DNA from: an uncultured bacterium
GTDB lineage: Bacteria; Bacillota; Clostridia; Oscillospirales; Oscillospiraceae
Assembly: GCA_946548895.1 (NCBI GenBank)
Contig: CAMNQF010000033.1
Location: forward strand, 1 to 38,972
Reading direction: 5' to 3'
Length of the DNA stretch: 38,972 nt
This document shows, one piece after another, positions 14,293 through 22,762 of this stretch. Position 1 is the first letter of the stretch. The number at the start of each line of letters is the position of its first letter. The notes below the pieces were generated by a model. The model saw only the letters and a list, made by a program, of their open reading frames with translations, made no database searches and was not told the DNA's origin. The translations under genes and the position numbers were made by a program.

Positions 14293-14338
14293 AAAATCAC
14301 CTCCGGGTCAGTTTGCCCGGGATTGGAGGGAGTAACCC

Positions 14339-14854
14339 ATGAAAAGGCTGACAAAGCGAATTGATGGGGATGCAGCATTTCACGAATGCGCAGGTATATG
14401 TGCAACGTGCACTAGCGCAGAGAGCTTTTGCAGTGGCGCTATGGTGGAGCGTCTCGCCGCCTATGAGGACACCGGGCTGGGACCGGAGGACATAGACGCA
14501 CTCCGAAAGCGTGAGCAGGGCCTTGCGGAATTGCTTGTGCAAGTGTCTTGCGGGTGTGCTGTGTCCTATACCCGCCTCACGGAGCTTGCCCAGGCCGAGA
14601 AGGACGGACGGCTGGTGGTATTGCAACCCAACGACCCGCTGACGCTGGAGGAGCTGCGGGAGATGGACGGGGATAAAATCTACGTCCACTATATCGATGG
14701 TTTTTACACTGATGAGGACGGGGCGTATTTTGGGAAATTTGAGCAACTTGTGCGGGAGTGCAACGGCAAGCTGACAGCGTGTGAATTGCCACTGGAATAC
14801 TACGGCAAGACCTGGATTGCCTACCGCCGCAAGCCGGAGGAGGCAACGCTGTGA
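14339..14854 (+). CDS. Conserved-type phage protein, function unknown
   Basis: This 171-residue protein has the N-terminal style common in Clostridia phages: MKRLTKRIDG, several cysteines (about 18-32), then LAAYEDTGLGPEDIDALR. The middle (ELAQAEKDGRLVVL) is also typical. The C-terminal half is beta-rich and acidic with many aromatic residues (KIYVHYIDGFYTDEDG). The ATG has GGAGGG upstream. The final bases overlap the next gene (GTGA), so translation is coupled. No catalytic motif was recognised. It probably belongs to the early accessory block. Confidence 0.78.
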   Translation: MKRLTKRIDGDAAFHECAGICATCTSAESFCSGAMVERLAAYEDTGLGPEDIDALRKREQGLAELLVQVSCGCAVSYTRLTELAQAEKDGRLVVLQPNDPLTLEELREMDGDKIYVHYIDGFYTDEDGAYFGKFEQLVRECNGKLTACELPLEYYGKTWIAYRRKPEEATL

Positions 14855-15093
14855 AAATATTATGCAGCTGCTGCGGGGCGGACTATGAATTCCGCTACGG
14901 CGCCGGGAATGTGCTGTGCGCCGTCTACACCCAAGGCTGGAGCAGCTATGGGGCCGCGCTCTACTGCCCGAAATGTTCCAAAACCTGGGATGAGCGGAAT
15001 AGAGGCAGACCGCTGGCCGGACCGGAAAGCACCATCGGCGTGATCGACGAACTGTACCGCCGGAGCAGGCGGACGCGGGGGAAATGCTTATGA
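14851..15093 (+). CDS. Small zinc-ribbon protein
   Basis: This 80-residue protein has CSCCGADY at residues 5-12 and CPKCSKTW at about 39-46, a four-cysteine zinc ribbon, followed by a basic tail (RRSRRTRGKCL). GTG 14851 overlaps the previous stop and has GGAGGAGG upstream. It sits in a tightly packed run of small early genes, each overlapping the next. A nucleic-acid-binding role is plausible from the fold but unproven. Confidence 0.72.
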   Translation: MKILCSCCGADYEFRYGAGNVLCAVYTQGWSSYGAALYCPKCSKTWDERNRGRPLAGPESTIGVIDELYRRSRRTRGKCL

Positions 15094-15251
15094 GCCGCCT
15101 GCTGCTGACCATCGCCGTGGAGGGCGCCGCGGCGGGCAAGGCCATCGGCGTCAAGGAGGCCATCGCCATGGACTTGGAGAAGTATGGAGATGTTAAAGTC
15201 CTGCGGGTGGAGGTCCGGGAGCCGGAACAGGTGAGGATGAAAGGGGAGTAG
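15090..15251 (+). CDS. Very small early protein, function unknown
   Basis: This 53-residue protein begins MSRLLLTIAVEGAAAGKAIG and ends in a charged segment. The ATG overlaps the preceding stop (ATGA) and its stop lies 4 bp before the next start. It is therefore part of an unbroken translational chain from 14339 to 16089. Composition suggests a small alpha/beta fold without a membrane segment. I cannot name a family. Confidence 0.6.
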   Translation: MSRLLLTIAVEGAAAGKAIGVKEAIAMDLEKYGDVKVLRVEVREPEQVRMKGE

Positions 15252-15255
15252 GCGT

Positions 15256-16089
15256 TTGGCGCGGGCAATCAAGCACATCAAGGCGGGGCTGCTCCACGTG
15301 GAGGTTATCGGGACCATCCCGGAACGGGAGCCGGGGCGGCGGCGCGGGGGCCGCTGCCGCCCCACCTGCGCCGCCCAGCAGTTTTACAATGACAAGTGCT
15401 CCTGGCGGGAGTGCGAGCTCCAGCTGGCCGCCAACTTTTCGGGCCGGGACCTGGTGCTCACCCTCACCTATGGCGACGCCCGCCTTCCCGCCGACAAGCG
15501 GGCGGCAGATAAAGAGTTCCAGAAATTCGTCCGAAAGCTCCGAACGGCGCGGCGAAGGCGCGGGGAGGAGCTGCGGTACATCTATGTGACAGAAGGGTGG
15601 CACGGCAAGGCTGAAGATGAGTATTTTGGCGGCGACGGCCGGCTGGAAGACAAGCGTCTCCATCATCATTTGGTGGCCAACAGCGTGGGACCGGGAGACC
15701 TGGAGGAGATCCGCAGCCTGTGGGAACCCGTCGGCGGGGGCTACGTCCGGGTGGAGCCGGTGGACGTGCACTACTACCGGGAGCTGGCCAAATACCTCAC
15801 CAAGGAGGTCCGGGAGTTTGGCCGTGCCAAGCCAGGGGAGCGCGTCTGGCGGGCCAGCCGGAACCTCAAAAAGTACGAGGTGGAGTACATTGAAATCCCG
15901 TCGGACAGCGTGACGCTGGCCCAGCCGCCGGGCGCGGTGGACTACGTGCAGTTCTCGGAGCGGAATCCATATGGGTTCGCGGACTGCGTGGGGGCGCGGT
16001 ATCTGCTGTATGAAGAGACGCCGCCGGAGTACAGCTATACGTCGGGGCGAAAACGAAAATCGAAGGGTTCTAATAATTTTTCAGCTTGA
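15256..16089 (+). CDS. HUH-endonuclease-like rolling-circle replication protein
   Basis: The 277-residue protein shows the motif order of HUH replication proteins of small ssDNA phages and plasmids. LVLTLTYGDARLP (motif 1, about 66-78) is followed by ADKEFQKFVRKLR, YIYVTEGWHG, RLHHHLVAN (HUH motif, His136 and His138) and YYRELAKYLTKE (motif 3, candidate nucleophiles Tyr173, Tyr174 or Tyr180). By family it would nick one DNA strand and stay bound to the 5' end. The only plausible start is TTG 15256, with AAGGGGAG 8 nt upstream. This gene is unexpected beside a complete DnaB replication module. It may act at an alternative origin. Confidence 0.7.
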   Translation: MARAIKHIKAGLLHVEVIGTIPEREPGRRRGGRCRPTCAAQQFYNDKCSWRECELQLAANFSGRDLVLTLTYGDARLPADKRAADKEFQKFVRKLRTARRRRGEELRYIYVTEGWHGKAEDEYFGGDGRLEDKRLHHHLVANSVGPGDLEEIRSLWEPVGGGYVRVEPVDVHYYRELAKYLTKEVREFGRAKPGERVWRASRNLKKYEVEYIEIPSDSVTLAQPPGAVDYVQFSERNPYGFADCVGARYLLYEETPPEYSYTSGRKRKSKGSNNFSA

Positions 16090-16123
16090 AACCACTCTTA
16101 ATAATTGGGTACAGGTGGTAGAA

Positions 16124-16333
16124 ATGGAGGGAAAGGTATTGCGGGATCAGGAGAAACATGGTATGATGGTCACGACAGGCGGAAGGGTGCGCTGCCCGGT
16201 GTGCAAGGGCCCTACGACGCTGATGGTCACGCCGCAGACCAGCGGAAAGAACATCCCGGCCTATTGCCGGCGGTGCAAGACCACGACGCTTGTGAATATC
16301 GAACATGGCCAGTGCTCCAGTAGCCCGTGCTGA
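16124..16333 (+). CDS. Cysteine-rich KTR-like zinc-ribbon protein
   Basis: This 69-residue protein has the paired-cysteine pattern CPVCKGPTTL and YCRRCKTTTLVNI spaced about 22 residues apart. It resembles the Cys_rich_KTR family found in conjugative elements and phages of Firmicutes. It probably binds one zinc ion. ATG 16124 is chosen with AGGTGG a few bases upstream; GTG 16115 in the same frame is possible. A strong terminator begins inside its last codons, so it closes the early operon. Confidence 0.75.
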   Translation: MEGKVLRDQEKHGMMVTTGGRVRCPVCKGPTTLMVTPQTSGKNIPAYCRRCKTTTLVNIEHGQCSSSPC

Positions 16334-16376
16334 GAACGACCCGAGAGGGTGGTTGTCGGCGCGGGCTTTTTGTTTT
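16322..16376 (+). terminator. Strong terminator closing the early operon
   Basis: The outer stem AGCCCG (16322-16327) / CGGGCT (16362-16367) and the inner stem ACGACCC / GGGTGGT surround a GAGA loop and are followed by TTTTTGTTTT. The left arm overlaps the last codons of the KTR-like gene. Confidence 0.8.
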
Positions 16377-16395
16377 GCCCGGAGGTGATAGCCCG

Positions 16396-16764
16396 ATGGC
16401 ACAAAAGCCCCTGCGCCCCTGCCGGCGCCCCGGCTGTCCCGCGCTGACCCGGGAGGGCTGGTGCCCGGCTCACAAGCCGCGGCAGGCCCCGCGCCGGGAG
16501 TCCGCGGCGTGGCACGGCTGGTACTCCCTGCCGGTGTGGACGGACGATCTCCGCCCCGCCCAGCTGGCGGCGGAGCCCTTCTGCCGGGAGTGCGCCCGCC
16601 GGGGCCTGCGCACCCGCGCCACCGACGTGGACCATGTCCGGGACCACAAGGGGGACTGGGCGCTGTTCACCGACCGGGCCAACCTGCAAAGCCTGTGCCA
16701 TGCCTGCCACTCCCGCAAGACCATGGAGGAGCTGTGGCAAAAGCGGCGCAAAAACAGGGACTGA
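16396..16764 (+). CDS. HNH endonuclease
   Basis: This 122-residue phage HNH nuclease has DVDHVRDHKGD at about 77-87 (catalytic His80), ANLQSLCHACHSRKT at about 96-109, and zinc cysteines Cys63, Cys66, Cys101 and Cys104. HNH proteins next to the terminase are needed in HK97-type phages to stimulate DNA cutting at the packaging site. The ATG has GGAGG upstream. It lies directly after a terminator and before the terminase genes, so it is the first gene of the late packaging block. Confidence 0.9.
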   Translation: MAQKPLRPCRRPGCPALTREGWCPAHKPRQAPRRESAAWHGWYSLPVWTDDLRPAQLAAEPFCRECARRGLRTRATDVDHVRDHKGDWALFTDRANLQSLCHACHSRKTMEELWQKRRKNRD

Positions 16765-16986
16765 ATGGGGCGGTGGAAACACCGAACCGCGGCCGGCTTT
16801 GGGCGCGGGCGCACAGCCCGTGTGCGGCCTGCGCGCCTGGGCGGGATTCCTTGCGGACCCTCCCCCCCCACCCCAAAAAAGTTTTGGGCGGGAAGCAAAA
16901 GACCGCATGGCCCCATCCAGGCGGGAAATTTTCCCCACAGCGGGCAAAAAAAGACCGACGAGTGATGAGAGGGGAGGGCAACGGCG
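16765..16986. other. 222-bp gap between HNH gene and terminase, candidate packaging site
   Basis: No gene with a start signal was found. The gap holds a C8 run, CCCAAAA/TTTTGGG (16872-16888), GGGAAA/TTTCCC (16923-16935), and an A-rich stretch before the terminase start. In cos phages the cos site commonly lies between HNH and small terminase genes, so this is the best place to look for it. Confidence 0.45.
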
Positions 16987-17493
16987 ATGCCGGGACCAAG
17001 ACAACCGACGGAATTGGTGATGGCAAACGGCCGCAAGCACCTGACCCGGGCCGAGACGGACCAGCGCCTGGATCAGGAGGTCCATGTGCCGGTGCCGGAT
17101 CAGGCGGAGCCTCCCCCGTGGCTGCCCAAGAAGCTGCACGCTGAGTTCCGGCAGGTCGGCGAGATTCTGCGGATGGCGGGTCTGTACGCGGAATTGGACC
17201 GGGACGCCCTGGGGCAGTATTTCCTGGCCCGGGAGCGGTGGCAGCGGGCGGACAAGCTGGCCAGCGCGGCCATCCGGGACAAGGATGAAAAGCTGGCCAA
17301 GGAGTGGACCGGCGTACAGAGCACCTATTTCCGGCAGTGCCGCCAGTGCGCCGAGGTGCTGGGCCTGTCCATCTCGTCCCGGTGCCGCCTGGTGGTGCCG
17401 CCCGCCCTGAGCGCCGCCGCGGCGCCCGCGGAGGAGGACGAATTCACCCGGGCGCTGCGGGCCAGACAGAATCGGGCCGCCGGTGGAGACTGA
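16987..17493 (+). CDS. terS: Terminase small subunit, P27 family
   Basis: This 168-residue protein has features of P27-type small terminases. These are a basic N-terminus (MPGPRQPTELVMANGRKHLT), PPPWLPKKLHAEFRQVGEIL at about 42-61, then helices with DALGQYFLARERWQRADKL. A C-terminal region that contacts the large subunit follows. It recognises phage DNA and loads the packaging motor. AGGGGAGGG precedes the ATG. The gene almost abuts the large subunit and follows the HNH nuclease, the standard order. Confidence 0.9.
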   Translation: MPGPRQPTELVMANGRKHLTRAETDQRLDQEVHVPVPDQAEPPPWLPKKLHAEFRQVGEILRMAGLYAELDRDALGQYFLARERWQRADKLASAAIRDKDEKLAKEWTGVQSTYFRQCRQCAEVLGLSISSRCRLVVPPALSAAAAPAEEDEFTRALRARQNRAAGGD

Positions 17494-17497
17494 GCCT

Positions 17498-19315
17498 GTG
17501 CCTAACGTGGAACAGAGCGGACTTTGCTTCGACGAGGAATGCGGGCGGTTTGTATGCGATTTCGTGGAGCGCCTGCCCACCACGGACACAGGGAAGCCCT
17601 TTGACCTCCACCCATGGCAGCGTGGCGCCATCATGGAGTTTTATTCCACCCTGGAGCCCTTTGACGAGATGGGACACGATGCCGGGGCGCTGGTGCGCAA
17701 GTATCAGTATCTCTACCTGGAGATCCCCAAAAAGAACGGTAAATCGGAGCTGGCCGCCGCCCTGGGGCTGTACCACCTGTTTGCGGACGGCGAGATGTCC
17801 GCCGAGGTGTACGTGTGCGCGGCGGACCGGGAGAACGCCGATATTGTATTCCTGGCCGCGGTGTTCATGTTGGAGAGCGCCTCATGGACCGCTAAGATGG
17901 TGGCCTCCGGCGAGCTGAAGATCATCCGCTCCAAGCGGCGCATTGAGTTCCGCCAGCGGCAGAGAGCGGACAACGGCCGCGTGGACTGGGTGATGGTTGG
18001 CCGCCTCCAGGTGCTGTCTGCCGAGGCCTACTCCAAACACGGATACCGGCCCTCCTGCGTCATCTTTGACGAGCTCCACGCCCAGCCCAACCGGGATTTG
18101 TGGGACGTCATGACCTTCGGCGCGGGGTCCGGGCGGCGCCAGCCGGTTTGGATTGTGCTGACCACCGCCGGAGATGACCCGGACCGCACCAGCATCGGCT
18201 GGGAGGTCCACGAGAAGGCGGTGGCCATCCGGGACGCCCGGCATCTGCGCGCCATCCTGGCGGAGGGCGGAGATCCCAGGCAGGTTCTCAGCCTGCGCCA
18301 TACCGAGTGGTCGGACATGGAGCAGGCCCAGGCCGCGCTGCTGGAGCGGGATATGCCCAACTGGCTGCCGGTGCTGTACGGCCTCACCGCCATGTATGGT
18401 GACGACCCGGACGACCTGGCCAAAACCGACATCTGGGACGAGGCGCTGTGGTATCAGTGCAATCCCTCCCTGGGCACCCACCTGGCGCTGCGCACCCTGC
18501 GGCTGGAGGCCCGGGAGGCGAAAAAGAGCGAGGCGGGGGAAAAGCTGTTCCGCTGGCTGCGGCTCAACCAGTGGATCGCGGTGAAGGCGGTGGGCTGGCT
18601 GCCGCTGACCCTGTACGACAAAACCCAGTGGGGGCCGTCCAAAAAGGCGGAGCGGGAGGCATGGACGGAACAGCTCCGGGGCAAGACCTGCTATGGCGGG
18701 CTGGATATGTCCATGACCACCGATTTGACGGCGCTCACGCTGCTGTTCCCGCCCCAAAAGGGTTTGGATACCTGGGTGGCCCTGTTTCAAGCGTGGCGGC
18801 CCCGCGACACCGCCCCGGAGGCGGAGCGCCGGGACCACGTGCCCTACCGGGATTGGGAGCGGGCGGGCTTCCTGACCCTGTGCGAGGGGGATATGGTGGA
18901 CTACCGGGATGTGACGGCGGCGGTGCTGGCGGCGGCGGAGCTCTACGACCTCCAGGCCCTGGGGGTGGACCAGCATCTGACCCAGACCATCACCCCGGCC
19001 CTCCAGGACGCGGGAATTCTGGTGATGGCCATCCCCCAGACCATGCTGGGTATGTCCCCGGCCATGAAAGAGCTGGAGCAGCTCATCCGGCGTCATGAGA
19101 TGCTCCATGTGCACAACACCTGTGCCCGCTGGAACTTTGGCAATGTGCGGTGCGCCGTGGACGGCAACGAGAACATCAAGCCCATGAAGAACCGCTCCAC
19201 CGGGCGCATTGACATCACGGTATCCTGGATTATTGCCATGGCGGCGGCGATTCAGCGCAGAAGCGTGCCGCCGGACCTGAACGCCGCGCTGGAGCGGGGA
19301 AATTACCAGATGTGA
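17498..19315 (+). CDS. terL: Terminase large subunit
   Basis: This ATPase-nuclease of about 605 residues powers DNA packaging into the capsid. The N-terminal motor has a variant Walker A PKKNGKSE (about 77-84) and Walker B CVIFDELHAQ (about 187-196). The C-terminal RNase H-like nuclease starts with YGGLDMSMTTDLTAL near 405. The C-terminal region GNVRCAVDGNENIKPMKN is typical of Terminase_1 (HK97/P27 type). GTG 17498 is preferred because GGTGGAG lies upstream and it avoids overlap with terS. GTG 17483 in the same frame is the alternative. Confidence 0.95.
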   Translation: MPNVEQSGLCFDEECGRFVCDFVERLPTTDTGKPFDLHPWQRGAIMEFYSTLEPFDEMGHDAGALVRKYQYLYLEIPKKNGKSELAAALGLYHLFADGEMSAEVYVCAADRENADIVFLAAVFMLESASWTAKMVASGELKIIRSKRRIEFRQRQRADNGRVDWVMVGRLQVLSAEAYSKHGYRPSCVIFDELHAQPNRDLWDVMTFGAGSGRRQPVWIVLTTAGDDPDRTSIGWEVHEKAVAIRDARHLRAILAEGGDPRQVLSLRHTEWSDMEQAQAALLERDMPNWLPVLYGLTAMYGDDPDDLAKTDIWDEALWYQCNPSLGTHLALRTLRLEAREAKKSEAGEKLFRWLRLNQWIAVKAVGWLPLTLYDKTQWGPSKKAEREAWTEQLRGKTCYGGLDMSMTTDLTALTLLFPPQKGLDTWVALFQAWRPRDTAPEAERRDHVPYRDWERAGFLTLCEGDMVDYRDVTAAVLAAAELYDLQALGVDQHLTQTITPALQDAGILVMAIPQTMLGMSPAMKELEQLIRRHEMLHVHNTCARWNFGNVRCAVDGNENIKPMKNRSTGRIDITVSWIIAMAAAIQRRSVPPDLNAALERGNYQM

Positions 19316-19326
19316 GGAGGTTTTAT

Positions 19327-19536
19327 ATGGAGGGCGAAAAAAAACAGCGCCCCCGTCTGCGGGAACGGCTGACGGGGTGGCTGGGCCGCTGGGGCGCGGA
19401 CCTGCTGCTGGTGTGGGGGGCCGGGTGCGCCGCCGCCGGGGCGGGGTGGATCTATCCGCCCGCCGGACTGATCGCGGCGGGGGTGTTCCTCATCCTGGGC
19501 GGCGTCCTCTGGGCCAGGGGAGGGGATGAGCCGTGA
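19327..19536 (+). CDS. Small two-span membrane protein between terminase and portal
   Basis: This 69-residue protein has a basic, charged N-terminus (KKQRPRLRERL) and two hydrophobic segments at about 25-42 and 46-63. It could form a hairpin in the membrane with the N-terminus inside. ATG 19327 is chosen with GGAGG 6 nt upstream. Its stop overlaps the portal start. The position between terL and portal is unusual for a membrane protein. A holin-like function is possible by size and topology but cannot be claimed. Confidence 0.7.
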   Translation: MEGEKKQRPRLRERLTGWLGRWGADLLLVWGAGCAAAGAGWIYPPAGLIAAGVFLILGGVLWARGGDEP

Positions 19537-20834
19537 TCTTTGACAAGGCGCTGCGCAAACGCGGCGGGCCCGCCCCGCCCGCCCCCGGCGGCGTGCTCAC
19601 CCTGGAGAGCTCCGCCGGCTGGGAGGGCTGGACCAGCGAGGACGCCGTGGCCATGTCCCGGGACAAGGCCATGAAGCTTTCCACCGTGTCCCGGTGCGTG
19701 GAGCTGCGGGCCAACGCCGTGGCCATGCTGCCGGTGTACCTGATGGACGAGCGGACCAAGGCCCGGCCCCGGGACCACCCTCTGGGCCCCCTGCTGTGGG
19801 GCCCGCCCAATGAGGCCATGACCCGGTTTGATTACGAGCGGCTGATGCAGGCGAATCTGGACCTGCGGGGCAACGCCTACGCCTGGATCGGCCGGGACCG
19901 GCGGACAGGCCGCCCCGGGGAACTCATCCCCCTGCGGCCGGACAGCGTGACCCCGTATCTGGACCCCGCCGGGGCGCTGTGGTACGTCTACGCCGACCCC
20001 CACACCGGGGCGCTCACCCGGCTGTCCCCGGAGGACGTGCTCCACTATAAGGCGTTCTCTACCGACGGCATCACGGGCATCTCCATCCTGCGGCGGGCGG
20101 CAGCGGCCATCTCCACAGGGCTGTCCGCCCAGCAGTACCAGGCGGACCTGTACGCCAACGGCGGGAGGCCCTCCGGGGTGCTGAAAACAAGCACCGATTT
20201 GAGCGGAAAGCCATCTGTGCAGATATCCAACGCAAAAGGCGAGACGGAGTCCATCTCCCGGAAGGAATTAATCCGCCGGGAATGGGAGAAGGTGCACAAC
20301 GGACCGGGGAAGGGATTCCGGGTGGCGGTGCTGGATCTGGGGCTGGAGTACACCCCCATCGCCATGAGCAACGCCGATGCCCAGTTCGTGGAGTCGGAGG
20401 AGTACCGGGTGGCGGACGTGGCCCGGTTCTTCGGGGTGCCGCTCTACCTGCTCAACGCCGGGAGGCAGGCGTACTCCTCCAACGAGCAGAACAGCATCGA
20501 CTTTGTGAAGCACACCGTGCTGCCTCCCATCGTCCAGCGGGAGCAGGAGGACAGCCGGAAGCTGCTGCTTCCCCGGGACCGGGAACAGGGCCTGCGGGTC
20601 AAGCGGGAGCTCAAGCAGCTGCTGCGGGGGGACACCGCCGCCCAGGCGGCGTGGTACAAGGCCCTGTGGGAGATCGGCGTGTACTCGGTGGACGACATCC
20701 GGGCGCTGGAGGACCTGGAAAACGTGCCGGGCGGCGGGCACCGCCCCGCCAGCCTGAACTATGTGCCGCTGGAATTCTGGGCCGAGCTGTCCCGGCTTCG
20801 GGCCCTCCAGGGCCGGCGGGAAGAAAAGGAGTGA
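19533..20834 (+). CDS. HK97-family portal protein
   Basis: This 433-residue protein forms the dodecameric portal at the capsid vertex. Family features are AMKLSTVSRCVELRANAVAM near residue 45-65, LDLRGNAYAWIGRD at about 108-121, LSPEDVLHYKAFSTDGITGI at about 155-175, and ADVARFFGVPLYLLN with EQNSIDFVKHTVLPPI near 295-330. The length is normal. The GTG start at 19533 overlaps the previous stop codon. It is followed by a putative protease and the capsid gene, the classic order portal-protease-capsid. Confidence 0.95.
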   Translation: MIFDKALRKRGGPAPPAPGGVLTLESSAGWEGWTSEDAVAMSRDKAMKLSTVSRCVELRANAVAMLPVYLMDERTKARPRDHPLGPLLWGPPNEAMTRFDYERLMQANLDLRGNAYAWIGRDRRTGRPGELIPLRPDSVTPYLDPAGALWYVYADPHTGALTRLSPEDVLHYKAFSTDGITGISILRRAAAAISTGLSAQQYQADLYANGGRPSGVLKTSTDLSGKPSVQISNAKGETESISRKELIRREWEKVHNGPGKGFRVAVLDLGLEYTPIAMSNADAQFVESEEYRVADVARFFGVPLYLLNAGRQAYSSNEQNSIDFVKHTVLPPIVQREQEDSRKLLLPRDREQGLRVKRELKQLLRGDTAAQAAWYKALWEIGVYSVDDIRALEDLENVPGGGHRPASLNYVPLEFWAELSRLRALQGRREEKE

Positions 20835-20839
20835 CGCGG

Positions 20840-21523
20840 ATGGATATGACGTGCAAGACGGCAGTCCCCGGCCCGGAGGATCTGGCCCGTATCAACGCCA
20901 TGGCCCGGCGGGAGCTGGGGGCGGAGGAAGTGTATACCTTCGCCCTGCGGCTGTGCGACAACGACATCGACCGGGATTTAGAGCGGTTTGGCGACGAGAC
21001 GCTGGACGAGCTGGCGGGGCTGTTCCTGGGGGCCCCGGGCATCTTTGACCACTGCTGGTCGGCCAAGGGGCAGACGGCGCGGCTGTACCGCGCGGAGGCG
21101 GTAGCGGAGCCGGGGCGGCTCACCGCCGACGGGCGGCCCTACCGTTACCTCAAAGGGTGGGCCTACATGATGCGCACGGAGGACACCGCGCCCCTCATCG
21201 CCGAGATCGACGGCGGCATCAAGCGGGAGGTGAGCGTGGGGTGCTCGGTCCGGCAGGTGGTGTGCTCCGTGTGCGGCCAGGAGCTGGACCGCTGCGGCCA
21301 CGAGAAGGGGCGGCGGTACGGCGGACAGCTGTGCCACGGGGTGCTCACCGGGGCGGCGGACGCCTATGAATGGTCCTTTGTGGCGGTGCCCGCTCAGAAG
21401 AGGGCGGGCGTGGTGAAATCCAAGCGGTACGGCGGGGAAGATCCCCATCAGGACAGTTCCAAGGCAATCCGGGCGGCAAGGGCCCGCCTGGCGCTGGAAA
21501 AAATCAGATTTGGAGGAATGTGA
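20840..21523 (+). CDS. Putative prohead protease with cysteine-rich insert
   Basis: This 227-residue protein sits between portal and capsid, the place of the HK97-type prohead protease. It contains IFDHCWSAKGQTARL (candidate catalytic His, about 71-85) and GGIKREVSVGCSV (candidate Ser in a VSVG context, about 127-139). An unusual Cys/His cluster follows (CSVCGQELDRCGH), likely a zinc knuckle, and then YEWSFVAVPAQ, which fits the end of the U35 protease fold. ATG 20840 is chosen with AAGGAG 7 nt upstream. The identity rests on motifs and position, and the cysteine insert makes it atypical. Confidence 0.7.
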   Translation: MDMTCKTAVPGPEDLARINAMARRELGAEEVYTFALRLCDNDIDRDLERFGDETLDELAGLFLGAPGIFDHCWSAKGQTARLYRAEAVAEPGRLTADGRPYRYLKGWAYMMRTEDTAPLIAEIDGGIKREVSVGCSVRQVVCSVCGQELDRCGHEKGRRYGGQLCHGVLTGAADAYEWSFVAVPAQKRAGVVKSKRYGGEDPHQDSSKAIRAARARLALEKIRFGGM

Positions 21524-21525
21524 CC

Positions 21526-22749
21526 ATGGAAAAGATCAGCAAGCAGGCGCTTTACCAGCTGAAGGCCGACCGGTCGGAGGCCCTGGAGGCGGCGGAAAAG
21601 GCGCTGAACGAAGAGCGGATGGACGACCACGCCGCCAAAATGGCGGAGGTGGAGGGCTACAACGCCAGGATCGCCGCCGTGGAAAAGACGCTGGCGGAGC
21701 GGGAGCGGTTCGGCGGGCAGGAGGGGGCGGGCAATCCCCCGGCTGTGGAGCAGGAGCCGGAGCTGAAGGGCTATGAAGCCGCGGTGAAGTCCTTTGCGGC
21801 GGCGGCCCGGAACGGCTTCCGGGTGGACAAGGCGGAGACCGCCCCCACCGGCCATATGCGGGAGGGCAGCGACCCGGACGGCGGATACACCGTGCCGGAG
21901 GACATTGTGACCCGGATCATTTCCCTGCGGGAGGCCAAGGAGAGCCTGCTGGGGGAGGTGCGGGTGGTGAACGTCACCACCAAGAGCGGGCGGCGGACCA
22001 TCAAGAAGCGGGGCCAGCACCAGGGCTTCGCCACGGTGGCCGAAGCGGCCAGGTTTGGCAAGACGGCCACCCCCCAGTTCGCCGTGCTGTCCTATGAGAT
22101 TGAGAAGCGGGGCGGCTACCTGCCCGTCACCAACGAGCTGCTGGAGGACAGCGACAACAACATTGCCGCCATTGTGGAGGAGTGGCTGGCGGATGAGGCC
22201 CGGGTGACGGCCAACAATGAGATCCTGGCGGTGGTCCAGGCCAAGGCCGCCAAGGACCTGAAAAACCTGGACGGTATTCTGTCCGCCTGGGTGGGGCTGG
22301 GCTCCACTTTCCGGGCTACCTCCAAGCTCATCACCAATGACGACGGCCTGTTGTGGCTGGGCACGCTGAAGGACGGCAACGGGCGTTATCTGCTCACCCC
22401 CAACCCCGCCGACTCCCAGCAGCTCCGGCTATGCGTGGGCCCCCATGTCCTGCCGGTCAAAACCTATGACAACGACACCATCCCCACCAAGGACGGCAAG
22501 ATCCCCATGATTCTGGGCGACCTGAGAGAGGGTGTAGTGTACTGGGATCGCCGGGCGTTCAGCCTGAAGGTATTCGATCAGGCCACCATCGGCGAATTCA
22601 ACGCGGCGGAGCAGGACATGACGCTGTGGCGGGGCTCCCTGCGGGACGACTGCACCGTCCGGGACGACGGGGCGTTTGTCAACGGCTGCGTCTCCGTGTC
22701 CGCCGGGACTTCCAGCGGCGGTTCGGGCGCCCAGGAGCCCCAGGGCTGA
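21526..22749 (+). CDS. HK97-family major capsid protein
   Basis: The 407-residue protein has an N-terminal coiled-coil scaffold-like delta domain (about 1-75, rich in Glu, Ala and Lys). The HK97 fold follows: DPDGGYTVPEDIVTRI at about 119-134, YEIEKRGGYLPVTNELLEDS near 190-210, a P-loop region and IGEFNAAEQDMTLWRGSLRDD near the end. It forms the icosahedral head after cleavage of the delta domain by the upstream protease. Length and order are normal. The start follows GGAGG by 8 nt. Confidence 0.95.
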   Translation: MEKISKQALYQLKADRSEALEAAEKALNEERMDDHAAKMAEVEGYNARIAAVEKTLAERERFGGQEGAGNPPAVEQEPELKGYEAAVKSFAAAARNGFRVDKAETAPTGHMREGSDPDGGYTVPEDIVTRIISLREAKESLLGEVRVVNVTTKSGRRTIKKRGQHQGFATVAEAARFGKTATPQFAVLSYEIEKRGGYLPVTNELLEDSDNNIAAIVEEWLADEARVTANNEILAVVQAKAAKDLKNLDGILSAWVGLGSTFRATSKLITNDDGLLWLGTLKDGNGRYLLTPNPADSQQLRLCVGPHVLPVKTYDNDTIPTKDGKIPMILGDLREGVVYWDRRAFSLKVFDQATIGEFNAAEQDMTLWRGSLRDDCTVRDDGAFVNGCVSVSAGTSSGGSGAQEPQG

Positions 22750-22762
22750 GGGGGCGGCGGCT

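Noticed and set aside
16261-17634. A 457-codon minus-strand open frame over the HNH and small terminase genes
   Set aside because: It crosses a terminator and two recognisable plus-strand genes, and its translation has no family features.
17882-19114. A 410-codon minus-strand open frame over the large terminase gene
   Set aside because: Shadow of terL, whose motor and nuclease motifs are visible on the plus strand.
19327-19536. Holin
   Set aside because: Size and two membrane spans fit, but the place between terminase and portal and the absence of an endolysin make the call unsupported.
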